Source of the DNA: Celeribacter ethanolicus
GTDB taxonomy: Bacteria; Pseudomonadota; Alphaproteobacteria; Rhodobacterales; Rhodobacteraceae
Direction: 5' to 3'
Assembly (NCBI RefSeq): GCF_001550095.1
Contig: NZ_LRUC01000003.1
Location: 124,001-188,000 of the forward strand
Length of the DNA: 64,000 nt
The position numbers were made by a program, and so were the translations under genes. This document shows positions 36,464-45,252 of the stretch, in pieces. A model generated the notes under the pieces. The model searched no databases. It had not been told where the DNA came from and worked only from the letters and a program-made list of their open reading frames with translations. The first letter of the stretch is position 1. Each line of letters begins with the position of its first letter.

Positions 36464-37199
36464 CTTCCCAGCTCCCCAGATAAATCTCTTTCAAAAGTTT
36501 CGACCCGCGCGCTTCTTCCGGCAGCCCGTCGAACACCACCTCGCCGTAGTTCAGAACGGTGATCGTGTCGGCCACGTCGAAGGCCAGATCCATGTCATGT
36601 TCGATGATCAAGAGCGTCAGATCGCGTGGCAGGTCGTTGAGCAATTCGTGAAACCCCTTGGCCATTTCGGGGCCGACGCCGCTTGTCGGTTCGTCCATCA
36701 GCAAGACGAGGGGCCGGGTGGCCAGAGCGACGCCCACCTCCAATTGCCGCCGCACGCCATAGCTGACTTCGGAGACTTTCGCGTGCAGATAGGGCATGAG
36801 GCGCACCTGTTCGGCGACCTCGGCAACGATCTCGCGCACCTCGGGGGAGGCAAGGCTGTCGCCCCAAAGCCGGGTGCCCGCGCCGGTGTGGATCGCTGCG
36901 GCGAGGCCGAGGTTTTCCTCGACCGTCAGCCCGTCGAACAGCGTGTTCTTCTGATAGCTCCGCGACAGGCCGCGGCGGGCGCGTTTCGCCACCGGCAGTG
37001 CGGTGACGTCCTCGCCCGCCAAAAGTACCGACCCGCTGCTGGGGGTCAGCTCGCCGACCAGAAGGTTGAACAAGGTGGTTTTGCCCGCGCCATTGGGGCC
37101 AAGGATGACACGGCGCTCGCCGCGTTCGAGTTTCAGCGAGACGTTCCGGGTGACGTGAACGGCGCCGAATCTCTTGTCGAGATTGCGGGTCTCAAGCAT
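36456..37199 (-). CDS. HAAT-family ABC transporter ATPase (LivG-like)
   Basis: A 247-residue ATPase of the same importer, Walker A GPNGAGKT at residues 34-41, signature VSYGVRRQLEVGVALA and LLMDEPTSGVGPEM. The signature SYG in place of SGG is usual for LivG-type proteins. I start at MLETRNLDKRFG. It overlaps livM by eight bases and livF by eight. Confidence 0.9.
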   Translation of the reverse strand: MLETRNLDKRFGAVHVTRNVSLKLERGERRVILGPNGAGKTTLFNLLVGELTPSSGSVLLAGEDVTALPVAKRARRGLSRSYQKNTLFDGLTVEENLGLAAAIHTGAGTRLWGDSLASPEVREIVAEVAEQVRLMPYLHAKVSEVSYGVRRQLEVGVALATRPLVLLMDEPTSGVGPEMAKGFHELLNDLPRDLTLLIIEHDMDLAFDVADTITVLNYGEVVFDGLPEEARGSKLLKEIYLGSWEDA

Positions 37200-38196
37200 C
37201 GGTGGTGATCTCCTCTGCATCGGATTTGCGGGTCATATCGGAGAGGCGGCGCTCCAGCCGCGCGCCCCAGCGGGCTTCGATCCAGCCGAAAAGCCCATTG
37301 GCACGGCTCATCACCACGGCGATCAGCAGAACGCCGACGACGAGATGCCAGTGGCTGGTGACATTGCTGACCTCATGTTTCAGGATGACGAAGGCGGCAG
37401 CGCCGATCATCGGGCCGACAAGCGTGCCGAGGCCCCCGAGGATGACGACGACCAGGGCTTCGCCGGAGACGGTCCAGGCCAGAAGGCCGGGGGAGATATA
37501 CATGACATGCTGGGCGGCGAGCGCGCCTGCGAGGCCTGCGATCATGCCCGAAAGGCCGAAGACATCGGCCTTGACGCGCCAGACGGTCAAGCCAAGAGCA
37601 CGCATCCGCTGTTCGTTGTGCATGACGCCGGTGAGCGAGCGGCCCAGCCCCGAGCGCAGGATCAACACCGCCGCGCCATAGGCCGCGCCCAGAAGCGCGA
37701 GGCAAAACAGCGCAAAGCTGCGGCTGTCGTTCAAATCGAGGCCGATGAGCGACAGGTCGATCCGGGGAATGCCGCCCATGCCGTCGTCGCCGCCAAAGAA
37801 CGGTGCCTCAAAAACATAGGAATAGGCCATTTGGCCGAAGGCGAGCGTTGCCATGATGAAATAAATGCCATGAGCGCGCGCCCCGATCGCGCCGATCACC
37901 CAAGCGGCGGCCCCGGTGACGGCGATGGAGCCGCCCAAGGCTACGGGCGGCGCGAGGCCCGCCTTGGTGGTGAGAATGGCATAGGCGTAAGCGCCGACGC
38001 CCATCAGCGCGCCGTGGCACAAGGACACCATGCCACCAAAGCCCGCGACCATGTCGAGCGCGAGGACCAGCATGGCGAGGAGCAAGATTTCGGTGAGAAC
38101 TTCGAGGCCGAAATAGCCGGCGGTGACGGCTTGGGCAAAGGCGCCCACGGCCAGAAGGATGAGCGCGGTGTAGCGCAGGGCGCTGTGTTGGAACAT
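37192..38196 (-). CDS. HAAT-family ABC transporter permease (LivM-like)
   Basis: A 334-residue inner-membrane permease with about nine helices. GGMVSLCHGALMGVGAYAYA is the hallmark LivM block (signature GxxSLCHGxxxGxGAY), and LGLTVWRVKADVFGLSGMIAG is the coupling-loop region. It pairs with LivH to form the translocation channel. A gap of 4 bases leads from livH. Confidence 0.9.
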   Translation of the reverse strand: MFQHSALRYTALILLAVGAFAQAVTAGYFGLEVLTEILLLAMLVLALDMVAGFGGMVSLCHGALMGVGAYAYAILTTKAGLAPPVALGGSIAVTGAAAWVIGAIGARAHGIYFIMATLAFGQMAYSYVFEAPFFGGDDGMGGIPRIDLSLIGLDLNDSRSFALFCLALLGAAYGAAVLILRSGLGRSLTGVMHNEQRMRALGLTVWRVKADVFGLSGMIAGLAGALAAQHVMYISPGLLAWTVSGEALVVVILGGLGTLVGPMIGAAAFVILKHEVSNVTSHWHLVVGVLLIAVVMSRANGLFGWIEARWGARLERRLSDMTRKSDAEEITTDA

Positions 38197-38200
38197 CGGA

Positions 38201-39070
38201 TCAGCCTTTCGCCGGGAAGAGGCCCATGGGACGGATCACGAGGACCGCCGCCAGAAGCGCATAGATGAGAACGGAGGCGAGCTGGGGCGCGAGAACGGCG
38301 CCGAAGGTCTGGACGAAGCCGAAAATGAGCGAGCCCGCGATGGCGCCTTGCAGAGAGCCAAGCCCGCCGATGACGATCACGATCAGCGTCGGGATCAGGA
38401 TCTGAAGCCCCATGTCGGGGGTGACGCTCAGAAGCGGCGCGGCCACAGCGCCCGCAAGCCCCGCCAGTGCACAGCCGACGCAGAAGACGATGAAGAACAG
38501 ACGCTCGACATTGATGCCGAGACAGGCTGCCATGGCGTCATTGTCGACCCCCGCGCGGATCATCGCGCCGATCTGGGTGCGTTTGAGGACCATGGCGAGG
38601 GCGGCGAAAATGGCGAGGCCCAGCGCGATGATGAACAGGCGATAGACCGGGTAATCAATGCCGAAGAGCGACACACGGCCCGCGAGAAGCGACGGCACTT
38701 CGATCGCAAGCGCGATGTCGCCCCAGACGATCCGCGTCAGATCAAGGAGCGCGAAGATCAGCCCGAAGGTCACCAGAACCTGTGCCATCGGCCCGCTTTT
38801 GCGCATCCGTTTGATCAGCCCGCCATAGAGCAGGATGCCCATGCCCGCGACCGCGACAGGGGCCAGAAAAAAACCGGTCCAGTAGCCGCCCACGGTGGCT
38901 GCGGCTGCGGCGACATAGGCACCCAAGGCATAGAGCGAGCCATGGGCGAGATTGACGAAATGCATCAGGCCGAAAATCACCGTGAGGCCGATGGAGAGAA
39001 GGAACAGGAGCATGGAAAGCTGCAACGCATTGAGCGTCTGCAACGCCCAGAAACCGGGGTCGAGAGACAT
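38201..39070 (-). CDS. HAAT-family ABC transporter permease (LivH-like)
   Basis: A 289-residue permease with eight helices, opening with QLSMLLFLLSIGLTVIFGLM and MHFVNLAHGSLYALGAYVAA, the LivH signature (NLAHGxxxxxGAY). It also has a conserved RAGVDNDAMAACLGINVERL coupling loop. It is between the binding protein gene and livM. With the other four genes it forms a complete HAAT importer. Confidence 0.9.
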   Translation of the reverse strand: MSLDPGFWALQTLNALQLSMLLFLLSIGLTVIFGLMHFVNLAHGSLYALGAYVAAAAATVGGYWTGFFLAPVAVAGMGILLYGGLIKRMRKSGPMAQVLVTFGLIFALLDLTRIVWGDIALAIEVPSLLAGRVSLFGIDYPVYRLFIIALGLAIFAALAMVLKRTQIGAMIRAGVDNDAMAACLGINVERLFFIVFCVGCALAGLAGAVAAPLLSVTPDMGLQILIPTLIVIVIGGLGSLQGAIAGSLIFGFVQTFGAVLAPQLASVLIYALLAAVLVIRPMGLFPAKG

Positions 39071-39144
39071 GGTGGGGGTCCTTTGACAAACGCTCGGCCG
39101 GGAACTGGGGCCCGGCCGGGCTGGGAGGTCAGTTGGAAACGGGC

Positions 39145-40317
39145 TTAGTTCGAGACGGGTGCCATGGCGCAGCCGTTGATCGGATCGGGCGTCGCGGGCA
39201 GGGTGGCCAGAACCTTCTGGGTCAGGCCGGCATCGCCTGCGACGGTCTCATAGACATAGATCGGCTGGACGATGTTGTTGGTCGCCGGGTCGATCGAGAG
39301 CGTGCCGCGCGGACCGTCGAAATGCACCTGACGCAGGGCATTGGCGAGGCTGTCGCGATCCGTTGCACCGGTCTTGGTGGCCTCGATCAGCGCGCGGGCG
39401 GCGTCGAAGCCCTGCACGGCGTATTCCGAGGGAATGCGGCCGGTTTTCGCCTCAAACGCGGTGACGAAGGCGGCGTTTTCGGGGTTGTCGATTGTCGGCA
39501 CGTAATGCAGCGCGGTGATCACACCTTCGGCGGCGGGGCCTTCGGCGTTGACGTAGAGCGGCGAGGTCAGGAAGCCCGAGCCATAGAGCGGCAGATCGGA
39601 TTTGAGGCCGAAGCTGTCATATTGCTTGACGAAGGAAATCGCTTCGCCGCCCGCGTAGAACACATAGACCGCCTGTGCGCCGCTGGCCTTGGCCTTGGCG
39701 AGGAACGGCCCGAAATCCTGGGTTTTCTGGAAGGGGGTGAATTCCTGCCCGACGATCTCGCCCCCGGCGGCGGTGAAGGTCTCGGCGAAGCTGTCGATCA
39801 TTTGACGGCCTGCGGCGTAATCGGGGGCCAGCGTGAAGACCTTGGTCAGGCCCTGCTCGACCATCCACGGTCCCATCGGGCGGTTCACCTGACCGTTGGA
39901 GAAGGACATGCGGGTGATGAAGGGCGAGCAATGCGCGCCGGTGGCCTCGTCATTGCCGGCATTGGCGACAATGAGCGGCACGCCCGCACCATCAATGAGA
40001 TCGCGCACCGCGCCCAGAACGCCGGAACTGACGATGCCCGCCATGACGTCGACCTTGTCCTGAAGGATGAGCTTCTTCGCCTTGGCGAGCGCGACGGGCG
40101 GTTTCACCTCCGTATCTTCGCGCAGGAGCACAAAACTGGCGTCGGTCTCGGAGCCGTATTCCTCGATCGCCAGTTCGAAACCGGCCTCGATGTCATTGCT
40201 GAGCGCGGCATAGACGCCGGAATAGGGTAGCAGAAGCCCGACTTTGATCTCTTCGGCGTTTGCGGGCATGCTCAATGCGGTGGCGAACCCGAGGGCTGCC
40301 AGAACGGTGGTTTTCAT
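39145..40317 (-). CDS. HAAT-family periplasmic binding protein (LivJ/K-like)
   Basis: A 390-residue periplasmic binding protein with a signal peptide (ALGFATALSMPANAEEI). It shows the opening KVGLLLPYSGVYAALSNDIE and the domain motifs AGIVSSGVLGAVRDL. The placement next to benABCD suggests a benzoate or other aromatic-acid ligand rather than leucine; that is inference from neighbours. First gene of the operon J-H-M-G-F. Confidence 0.9.
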   Translation of the reverse strand: MKTTVLAALGFATALSMPANAEEIKVGLLLPYSGVYAALSNDIEAGFELAIEEYGSETDASFVLLREDTEVKPPVALAKAKKLILQDKVDVMAGIVSSGVLGAVRDLIDGAGVPLIVANAGNDEATGAHCSPFITRMSFSNGQVNRPMGPWMVEQGLTKVFTLAPDYAAGRQMIDSFAETFTAAGGEIVGQEFTPFQKTQDFGPFLAKAKASGAQAVYVFYAGGEAISFVKQYDSFGLKSDLPLYGSGFLTSPLYVNAEGPAAEGVITALHYVPTIDNPENAAFVTAFEAKTGRIPSEYAVQGFDAARALIEATKTGATDRDSLANALRQVHFDGPRGTLSIDPATNNIVQPIYVYETVAGDAGLTQKVLATLPATPDPINGCAMAPVSN

Positions 40318-40710
40318 GATATTCCTCCCTGTATCCCCGAACCCCTCCCCGGGTCCGGGTGGCGGCCACAGCGGCCGACCTTTGTGCGTGCCAGTCCGGG
40401 GCTTGGAACCCGTTCGGAACAGCTTGCGGCCAGACTGTGCGCAGGGCGCGCACAAGTCGAGAAAGGTTTGGGTATCGAATAATATCGGTTTTGTTGCGAG
40501 CGGCACCGGGTCACAGCCTCATTTTTAGGCGGTGATCGGGAAGTGGGGACGACGGAGCGGATCGGGCGTGGGCCAGCGTTGACAGCTTCGGCAAAAAATA
40601 AATCAATTGGTCCAAGTTTCGCATCGCGGGAGCGCGATGTGGGCCAAGCGTTCGCACAGACGTACACCATAAAACTTCGCGCATGCGAGCAAGCAACAGG
40701 GGATCAAGAT
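40318..40710. promoter_or_regulatory. Divergent control region of two ABC operons
   Basis: No gene is supported in these 393 bases. TTGACA (40579-40584) is a good -35 candidate for the BMP operon, with TTGGTCCAA, a 9-base palindrome of the GntR/FadR kind, at 40607-40615 near where the -10 or start would be. A tandem gttttgttgcg / cgaataatatcgg AT-rich stretch lies near 40465-40500. A FadR/GntR-type repressor is possible; none is encoded here. Confidence 0.4.
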
Positions 40711-41739
40711 ATGACCAAAGACATGACGCGCCTCGGCCAGTCCCGGCGCAGTTTTCTCAAGGCGAGTGCGGCGGGTGCGCTTTTGACCACGCCCTTTGTA
40801 CGGGCCGCGCTGGCGGCGGGAGATGGGCCGCTCAAGGTGGCAGGGATCTATACCGTGCCGGTCGAACAGCAATGGGTGAGCCGCATCCATGTCGCCGCCG
40901 TCGCGGCGCAGGCGCGGGGCGATATCGAGTACACCTATTCGGAAAACACCGCCAACACCGACTATCCGCGCGTCATGCGCGAATATGCCGAACAGGGCTA
41001 TGACCTGATCGTCGGCGAGATTTTCGGCGTCGAACAGGAGGCCCGCGAAGTGGCCGCCGATTATCCGGACACCGCCTTCCTGATGGGCTCGTCTTTCAAG
41101 GAAGACGCGGGCGTGCCGAACCTGTCGGTGTTCGACAACTACATTCAGGACGCGTCCTACCTCTCGGGCATCATCGCGGGTGCGATGTCGAAATCCGGCA
41201 ATATCGGTATGGTCGGCGGCTTCCCGATTCCGGAGGTCAACCGTTTGATGAATGCCTTCATGGCGGGCGCGAAGGAGATGAACCCCGAGATGAAATTCCA
41301 GGTGTCCTTCATCGGCAGCTGGTTCGATCCGCCCAAAGCCAAGGAAACCGCCTATGCGATGATCGACAACGGGTCGGACATGCTCTACGCCGAGCGCTTC
41401 GGTGTGTCGGATGCGGCGAAGGAAAAGGGCGTTCTGGCGATCGGCAATGTGATCGACACCCAGGCCGACTACCCCGAGACCGTGGTCGCCTCGGCGCTCT
41501 GGCATTTCGAGCCGACGTTGGACGCGGCTATCGCCAAGGTCAAAGCCGGTGAATTCATCGCCGCGGATTACGGACTGTATTCCTTCATGAAAGAGGGCGG
41601 CTGTTCGCTTGCGCCTTATGGCACGTTTGAGGGCAAGATTCCGCAGGAGGCGCTCGATCTCGTGGCTGCGCGCATGGCGGAGATCAAATCCGGTGCCTTC
41701 ACCGTTGAGATCAACGACGAAGAGCCGAAGTCCGCGTAA
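40711..41739 (+). CDS. BMP-family periplasmic binding protein (nucleoside-type)
   Basis: A 342-residue protein with a twin-arginine signal (SRRSFLKAS, then a hydrophobic stretch, cleavage after ALAAG-type ALA). The body is the BMP/PnrA fold that binds nucleosides or related bases: KVAGIYTVPVEQQWVSRIHV, GYDLIVGEIFG, YIQDASYLSGIIAGAM and NGSDMLYAERFG. First gene of a five-gene operon with an ATPase, two permeases and a deaminase. The ligand is inferred to be a nucleobase from the last gene. Confidence 0.9.
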   Translation: MTKDMTRLGQSRRSFLKASAAGALLTTPFVRAALAAGDGPLKVAGIYTVPVEQQWVSRIHVAAVAAQARGDIEYTYSENTANTDYPRVMREYAEQGYDLIVGEIFGVEQEAREVAADYPDTAFLMGSSFKEDAGVPNLSVFDNYIQDASYLSGIIAGAMSKSGNIGMVGGFPIPEVNRLMNAFMAGAKEMNPEMKFQVSFIGSWFDPPKAKETAYAMIDNGSDMLYAERFGVSDAAKEKGVLAIGNVIDTQADYPETVVASALWHFEPTLDAAIAKVKAGEFIAADYGLYSFMKEGGCSLAPYGTFEGKIPQEALDLVAARMAEIKSGAFTVEINDEEPKSA

Positions 41740-43269
41740 ATGCAAGCCTTTGAGACGGACGCAGGGCAGGGTGAACCTGTCCTGCGCATGACCGGGATCA
41801 CCAAGCGCTTCGGTGCCGTGACCGCCAATGAGGATGTGAGCTTTGCCCTGCAACCGGGCGAGGTGATCGCGCTTTTGGGCGAGAACGGCGCGGGCAAGAC
41901 CACGCTGATGAACATCCTTTTCGGGCAATACGCGCCCGACGAGGGCAGCGTCGAGGTGTTTGGCGAAACCCTGCCGCGCGGCAATCCGCGCGCCGCCTTG
42001 TCGGCGGGCGTCGGCATGGTACATCAGCATTTCACGCTGGCGGGGAACCTGACGGTCTGGGAAAACATCGTGCTCGGCACGCAACCTCTGGGTAAACTCA
42101 GCCTGTCGCCCGCGGCGGTGCGCGCCAGGATCACCGCGCTGGCGCAGAAATTTCACCTCAAGGTCGACCCGAATGCCAAGGTCGGCAAGCTGACCGTAGG
42201 CGAGCGGCAGCGTGTTGAGATCCTCAAGGCGCTCTATCGCAAGTCCCGCATTCTCATCCTCGACGAACCCACCGCCGTTCTGACGCCGCAGGAGACCGAC
42301 GATTTGTTTGCGACGCTGCGCGAGGCGGTGGCGCTTGGCCTGTCGATCATTTTTATTTCGCACAAGCTGCACGAGGTCATGGCGATCTCGCACCGGGTGC
42401 TGGTCTTGCGCCATGGCCGTCTGGTCGCTGAACGGGCGGTCACGGACACTAACCGCGAAGAGCTTGCCGCGCTTATGGTCGGCAGCGAAGTGACTGCGCC
42501 GGATATTCCGGCGATGCCTGCGGGACCGGCGCTTTTGTCGCTGCGCGATGTGCATGCGACGGGGCTCAATGGCGTGACGCTCGATCTGCCCGCCGGTCAG
42601 ATCACCGGGCTTGCCGGCGTGTCCGGCAACGGTCAAGCGGCGCTGTTCGATCTGATTTCCGGGCTGAACCCGGTGCGCTCCGGGGCCTTCACCATTCTGG
42701 GGCAGACGCCCGCGCATTGGACCCCGCGCGCAGCACTTGAGACGGGTGTCGGGCGCATCCCCGAGGACCGGCACACGACCGGCTCGATTGCCGATTTCGA
42801 CCTCACCGAGAATGCGATCCTTGAGACCTATGCGACGAAATTTTCCCGCAAGGGTTGGATGAACTGGGGCAGGGCGCGCGCCGCGACCGAGCATCTGATC
42901 GCGACCTATGACGTGCGCTGCCCGGGGCCTCAGACGCGCATTCGCCTCCTGTCCGGCGGTAATATGCAAAAGCTCATTCTGGGGCGGGTTTTGGAAGAGG
43001 CGCCGAAGATCATCCTCGCCAACCAACCCGTTCGAGGGCTCGATATTGGTGCTGTGAACTATGTCCATGGCCGTCTGGCGGCGGCGCGGGAATCCGGGGC
43101 GGCGGTGTTGTTGATTTCCGAAGACCTCGAAGAGATCATGACGCTGTCGGACCGCATTCACGTCATCTCCGAAGGCCGTCTCAGCCCCGCCTTTGCGCGC
43201 GGCAGCGTGACGGTGGCGGAGTTGGGCAAGTGGATGGCGGGAGATGGGGAGGGCAGCCATGCGGCTTGA
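41740..43269 (+). CDS. BMP-type ABC transporter ATPase (two domains)
   Basis: A 509-residue protein with two ABC domains fused, RbsA/MglA-like. The first has Walker A GENGAGKT at residues 47-54, LTVGERQRVEILKAL and LILDEPTAVLTPQE. The second has a degenerate Walker A (GVSGNGQAALFD) but an intact LLSGGNMQKLILGRVL signature, so ATP turnover is asymmetric as in its family. It abuts the binding protein gene and overlaps the first permease by 11 bases. Confidence 0.92.
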   Translation: MQAFETDAGQGEPVLRMTGITKRFGAVTANEDVSFALQPGEVIALLGENGAGKTTLMNILFGQYAPDEGSVEVFGETLPRGNPRAALSAGVGMVHQHFTLAGNLTVWENIVLGTQPLGKLSLSPAAVRARITALAQKFHLKVDPNAKVGKLTVGERQRVEILKALYRKSRILILDEPTAVLTPQETDDLFATLREAVALGLSIIFISHKLHEVMAISHRVLVLRHGRLVAERAVTDTNREELAALMVGSEVTAPDIPAMPAGPALLSLRDVHATGLNGVTLDLPAGQITGLAGVSGNGQAALFDLISGLNPVRSGAFTILGQTPAHWTPRAALETGVGRIPEDRHTTGSIADFDLTENAILETYATKFSRKGWMNWGRARAATEHLIATYDVRCPGPQTRIRLLSGGNMQKLILGRVLEEAPKIILANQPVRGLDIGAVNYVHGRLAAARESGAAVLLISEDLEEIMTLSDRIHVISEGRLSPAFARGSVTVAELGKWMAGDGEGSHAA

Positions 43270-44308
43270 ACCCATTTCCAACGCGGGCCCGGCGCGCAAG
43301 CTTCTGCCGCCCGTGCTGGCAATCCTTGCCTCTTTCGTGGTGGCGGCGGTTTTGGCGCTGGTCGCAGGCGGCGATCCGTTTGCGGTCTTCGGTCTGATCT
43401 TCAAAGGCGCGTTCGGGTCGAAATTCGCCCTTCTGGAAACGCTCAACCGTGCCACGCCGCTGATTTTCACCGGGCTTGCCGTGGCGGTCGCGTTTCGCGC
43501 CAAGCTCTGGAACATCGGGGCAGAGGCACAGTTTTATGCCGGGGCCGTCGTGACGGCGGCACTTGGTGCGGGCGCGATCGGGCTGAGTTCGGTCTTTCTT
43601 TTGCCCATCCTCGCCATCACCTCGGCGCTCGCGGGGGCCTTCATCCTCCTGATCCCGGCGCTTTTGAAAACCCGGTTCAAGGTCGATGAGGTGGTGACGA
43701 CGCTGCTGTTCAACTTCATCTTTCTGCTCTTCGTCTCCTACCTGCTCGAAGGCCCGCTGAAGGACCCGATGGGCATGGGCTGGCCGAAATCCGCCCGCCT
43801 CATTCCCGAAGCCCGCCTGCCGCGCATCGTCGAGGGGCTGCGGTTGCACTGGGGCTTTGCTCTGGCGCTGATCTGCGCCGTGGCGCTTTACGTGATCGAC
43901 CGCAAAACCACCCTCGGCTTCGAGATGCGCGCGGTCGGCCAGAATGTCGAAGCGGCGCGGTTTGCGGGGATTCCGGTGACGAAAGTGATCCTCAAAACCG
44001 CGCTTTTGTCGGGCGGATTAGCGGCCCTCGGCGGCTTCTCGGAAGTGGCGGGGCTCAAAGGCTCCCTGACGCTCGATCTCAGCCCGGGCTTTGGCTACAC
44101 CGGCATCGTCGTCGCGATGCTGGCGCTTTTGAACCCTCTGGGCGTGGTGGCCGCCGCGCTCTTCGTGGCGGCGATTTTCGTCGGTGCCGACAGTATGAGC
44201 CGCGCGATCGGCGTGCCGACCTATCTGGCGGATATCATGCTGGCCTCGGCGCTTTTGATGATGGTGCTGGCGATCCTGTTTACCAAGTTCCGGATCAGGA
44301 GGGACTGA
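43259..44308 (+). CDS. BMP-type ABC transporter permease 1
   Basis: A 349-residue permease, about nine helices, with the text PLIFTGLAVAVAFRAKLWNIGAEAQF, a conserved region of nucleoside-type permeases (BmpC/YufP-like). I start at the ATG giving MRLEPISNAG. It overlaps the ATPase gene by 11 bases and permease 2 by one base. With permease 2 it forms the transport channel. Confidence 0.9.
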   Translation: MRLEPISNAGPARKLLPPVLAILASFVVAAVLALVAGGDPFAVFGLIFKGAFGSKFALLETLNRATPLIFTGLAVAVAFRAKLWNIGAEAQFYAGAVVTAALGAGAIGLSSVFLLPILAITSALAGAFILLIPALLKTRFKVDEVVTTLLFNFIFLLFVSYLLEGPLKDPMGMGWPKSARLIPEARLPRIVEGLRLHWGFALALICAVALYVIDRKTTLGFEMRAVGQNVEAARFAGIPVTKVILKTALLSGGLAALGGFSEVAGLKGSLTLDLSPGFGYTGIVVAMLALLNPLGVVAAALFVAAIFVGADSMSRAIGVPTYLADIMLASALLMMVLAILFTKFRIRRD

Positions 44309-45252
44309 TGGAGATCATCGACATTCTGCTGTCCGTGTCGTTCTGGGCCGCCGCGATCCGCATCGCCTCACCACTGATTTTCGCCACCATGGGGGAGCTG
44401 ATCTGCGAGCGTGCGGGGGTTTTGAACCTCGGGATCGAGGGCATCATGGTCGCGGGCGCCTTTGCGGGTTGGTTCGCCGTGCTCTCTGGCCTGCCGCTTT
44501 GGGCGGGGGTGGGCGTGGCGCTTTTGGTGGGCATGACGTTTGGGCTGTTACATGCAGTGCTCTCTGTGCCTTTCGGGCTGTCGCAGCATGTGGTCGGCGT
44601 TGGTGTCACGCTGTTTGCCACCTCGACCACGTTTTTCATCTATCGCGTCGCCCTGCCGGAGGTCTCCTCGCCGCCGAAGATCACGGCCTTTCAGCCGGTC
44701 GAAATCCCGATCCTGTCGGATATTCCGCTTTTGGGGCAGGCGCTGTTCAACCAGACATCGCTCACATATGCGGCCTTCCTGACCGTCGCGCTGACCGCCT
44801 TTGTTCTCTACCGCACGCCCTTGGGGCTGGCGGTGCGGGCGGCGGGGGAAAGCCCCTCGGCCGTGGCCGCCCAAGGCCTCTCAGTGACGCTGATCCGCAT
44901 GGGCGCGGTGGTGGTCGGCAGCGGCTTGATGGCCGTGGGCGGTGCGTTCCTGACCATGTCGGCCTTTGACAGTTTCTTTTTCGAAATGGTCGGCGGGCGC
45001 GGCTGGATCTGCATCGCTTTGGTGGTCTTCGGCGCATGGAAGCCCGGCAAGGCGATGCTGGGCGCGATCCTGTTTGCGGCGTTCGACGCGCTGCAAATCC
45101 GGTTGCAACAGACCGGCGTGGGCGCCATCGTGCCCTATCAGGTCTTCCTGATGATGCCCTATGTGCTGTCGATCCTGGCGCTCGTCCTGATGTCGCGCCG
45201 CGCCGAAGTTCCGGCGGCCTTGATGGTGCCGTTCAACAAAGGAGAAAGATGA
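44308..45252 (+). CDS. BMP-type ABC transporter permease 2
   Basis: A 314-residue permease, eight to nine helices. It has PLIFATMGELICERAGVLNLG followed by EGIMVAGAFAGWFAVL, the second-permease signature (YufQ-like). It overlaps the deaminase gene by four bases (ATGA). Both permeases are full length, so the importer is intact. Confidence 0.9.
   Translation: MEIIDILLSVSFWAAAIRIASPLIFATMGELICERAGVLNLGIEGIMVAGAFAGWFAVLSGLPLWAGVGVALLVGMTFGLLHAVLSVPFGLSQHVVGVGVTLFATSTTFFIYRVALPEVSSPPKITAFQPVEIPILSDIPLLGQALFNQTSLTYAAFLTVALTAFVLYRTPLGLAVRAAGESPSAVAAQGLSVTLIRMGAVVVGSGLMAVGGAFLTMSAFDSFFFEMVGGRGWICIALVVFGAWKPGKAMLGAILFAAFDALQIRLQQTGVGAIVPYQVFLMMPYVLSILALVLMSRRAEVPAALMVPFNKGER

Noticed and set aside
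40603-43515. 970-codon minus-strand open frame
   Set aside because: It lies opposite the BMP binding protein, ATPase and permease genes, and its text is Arg/His/Gly-rich with no domain.
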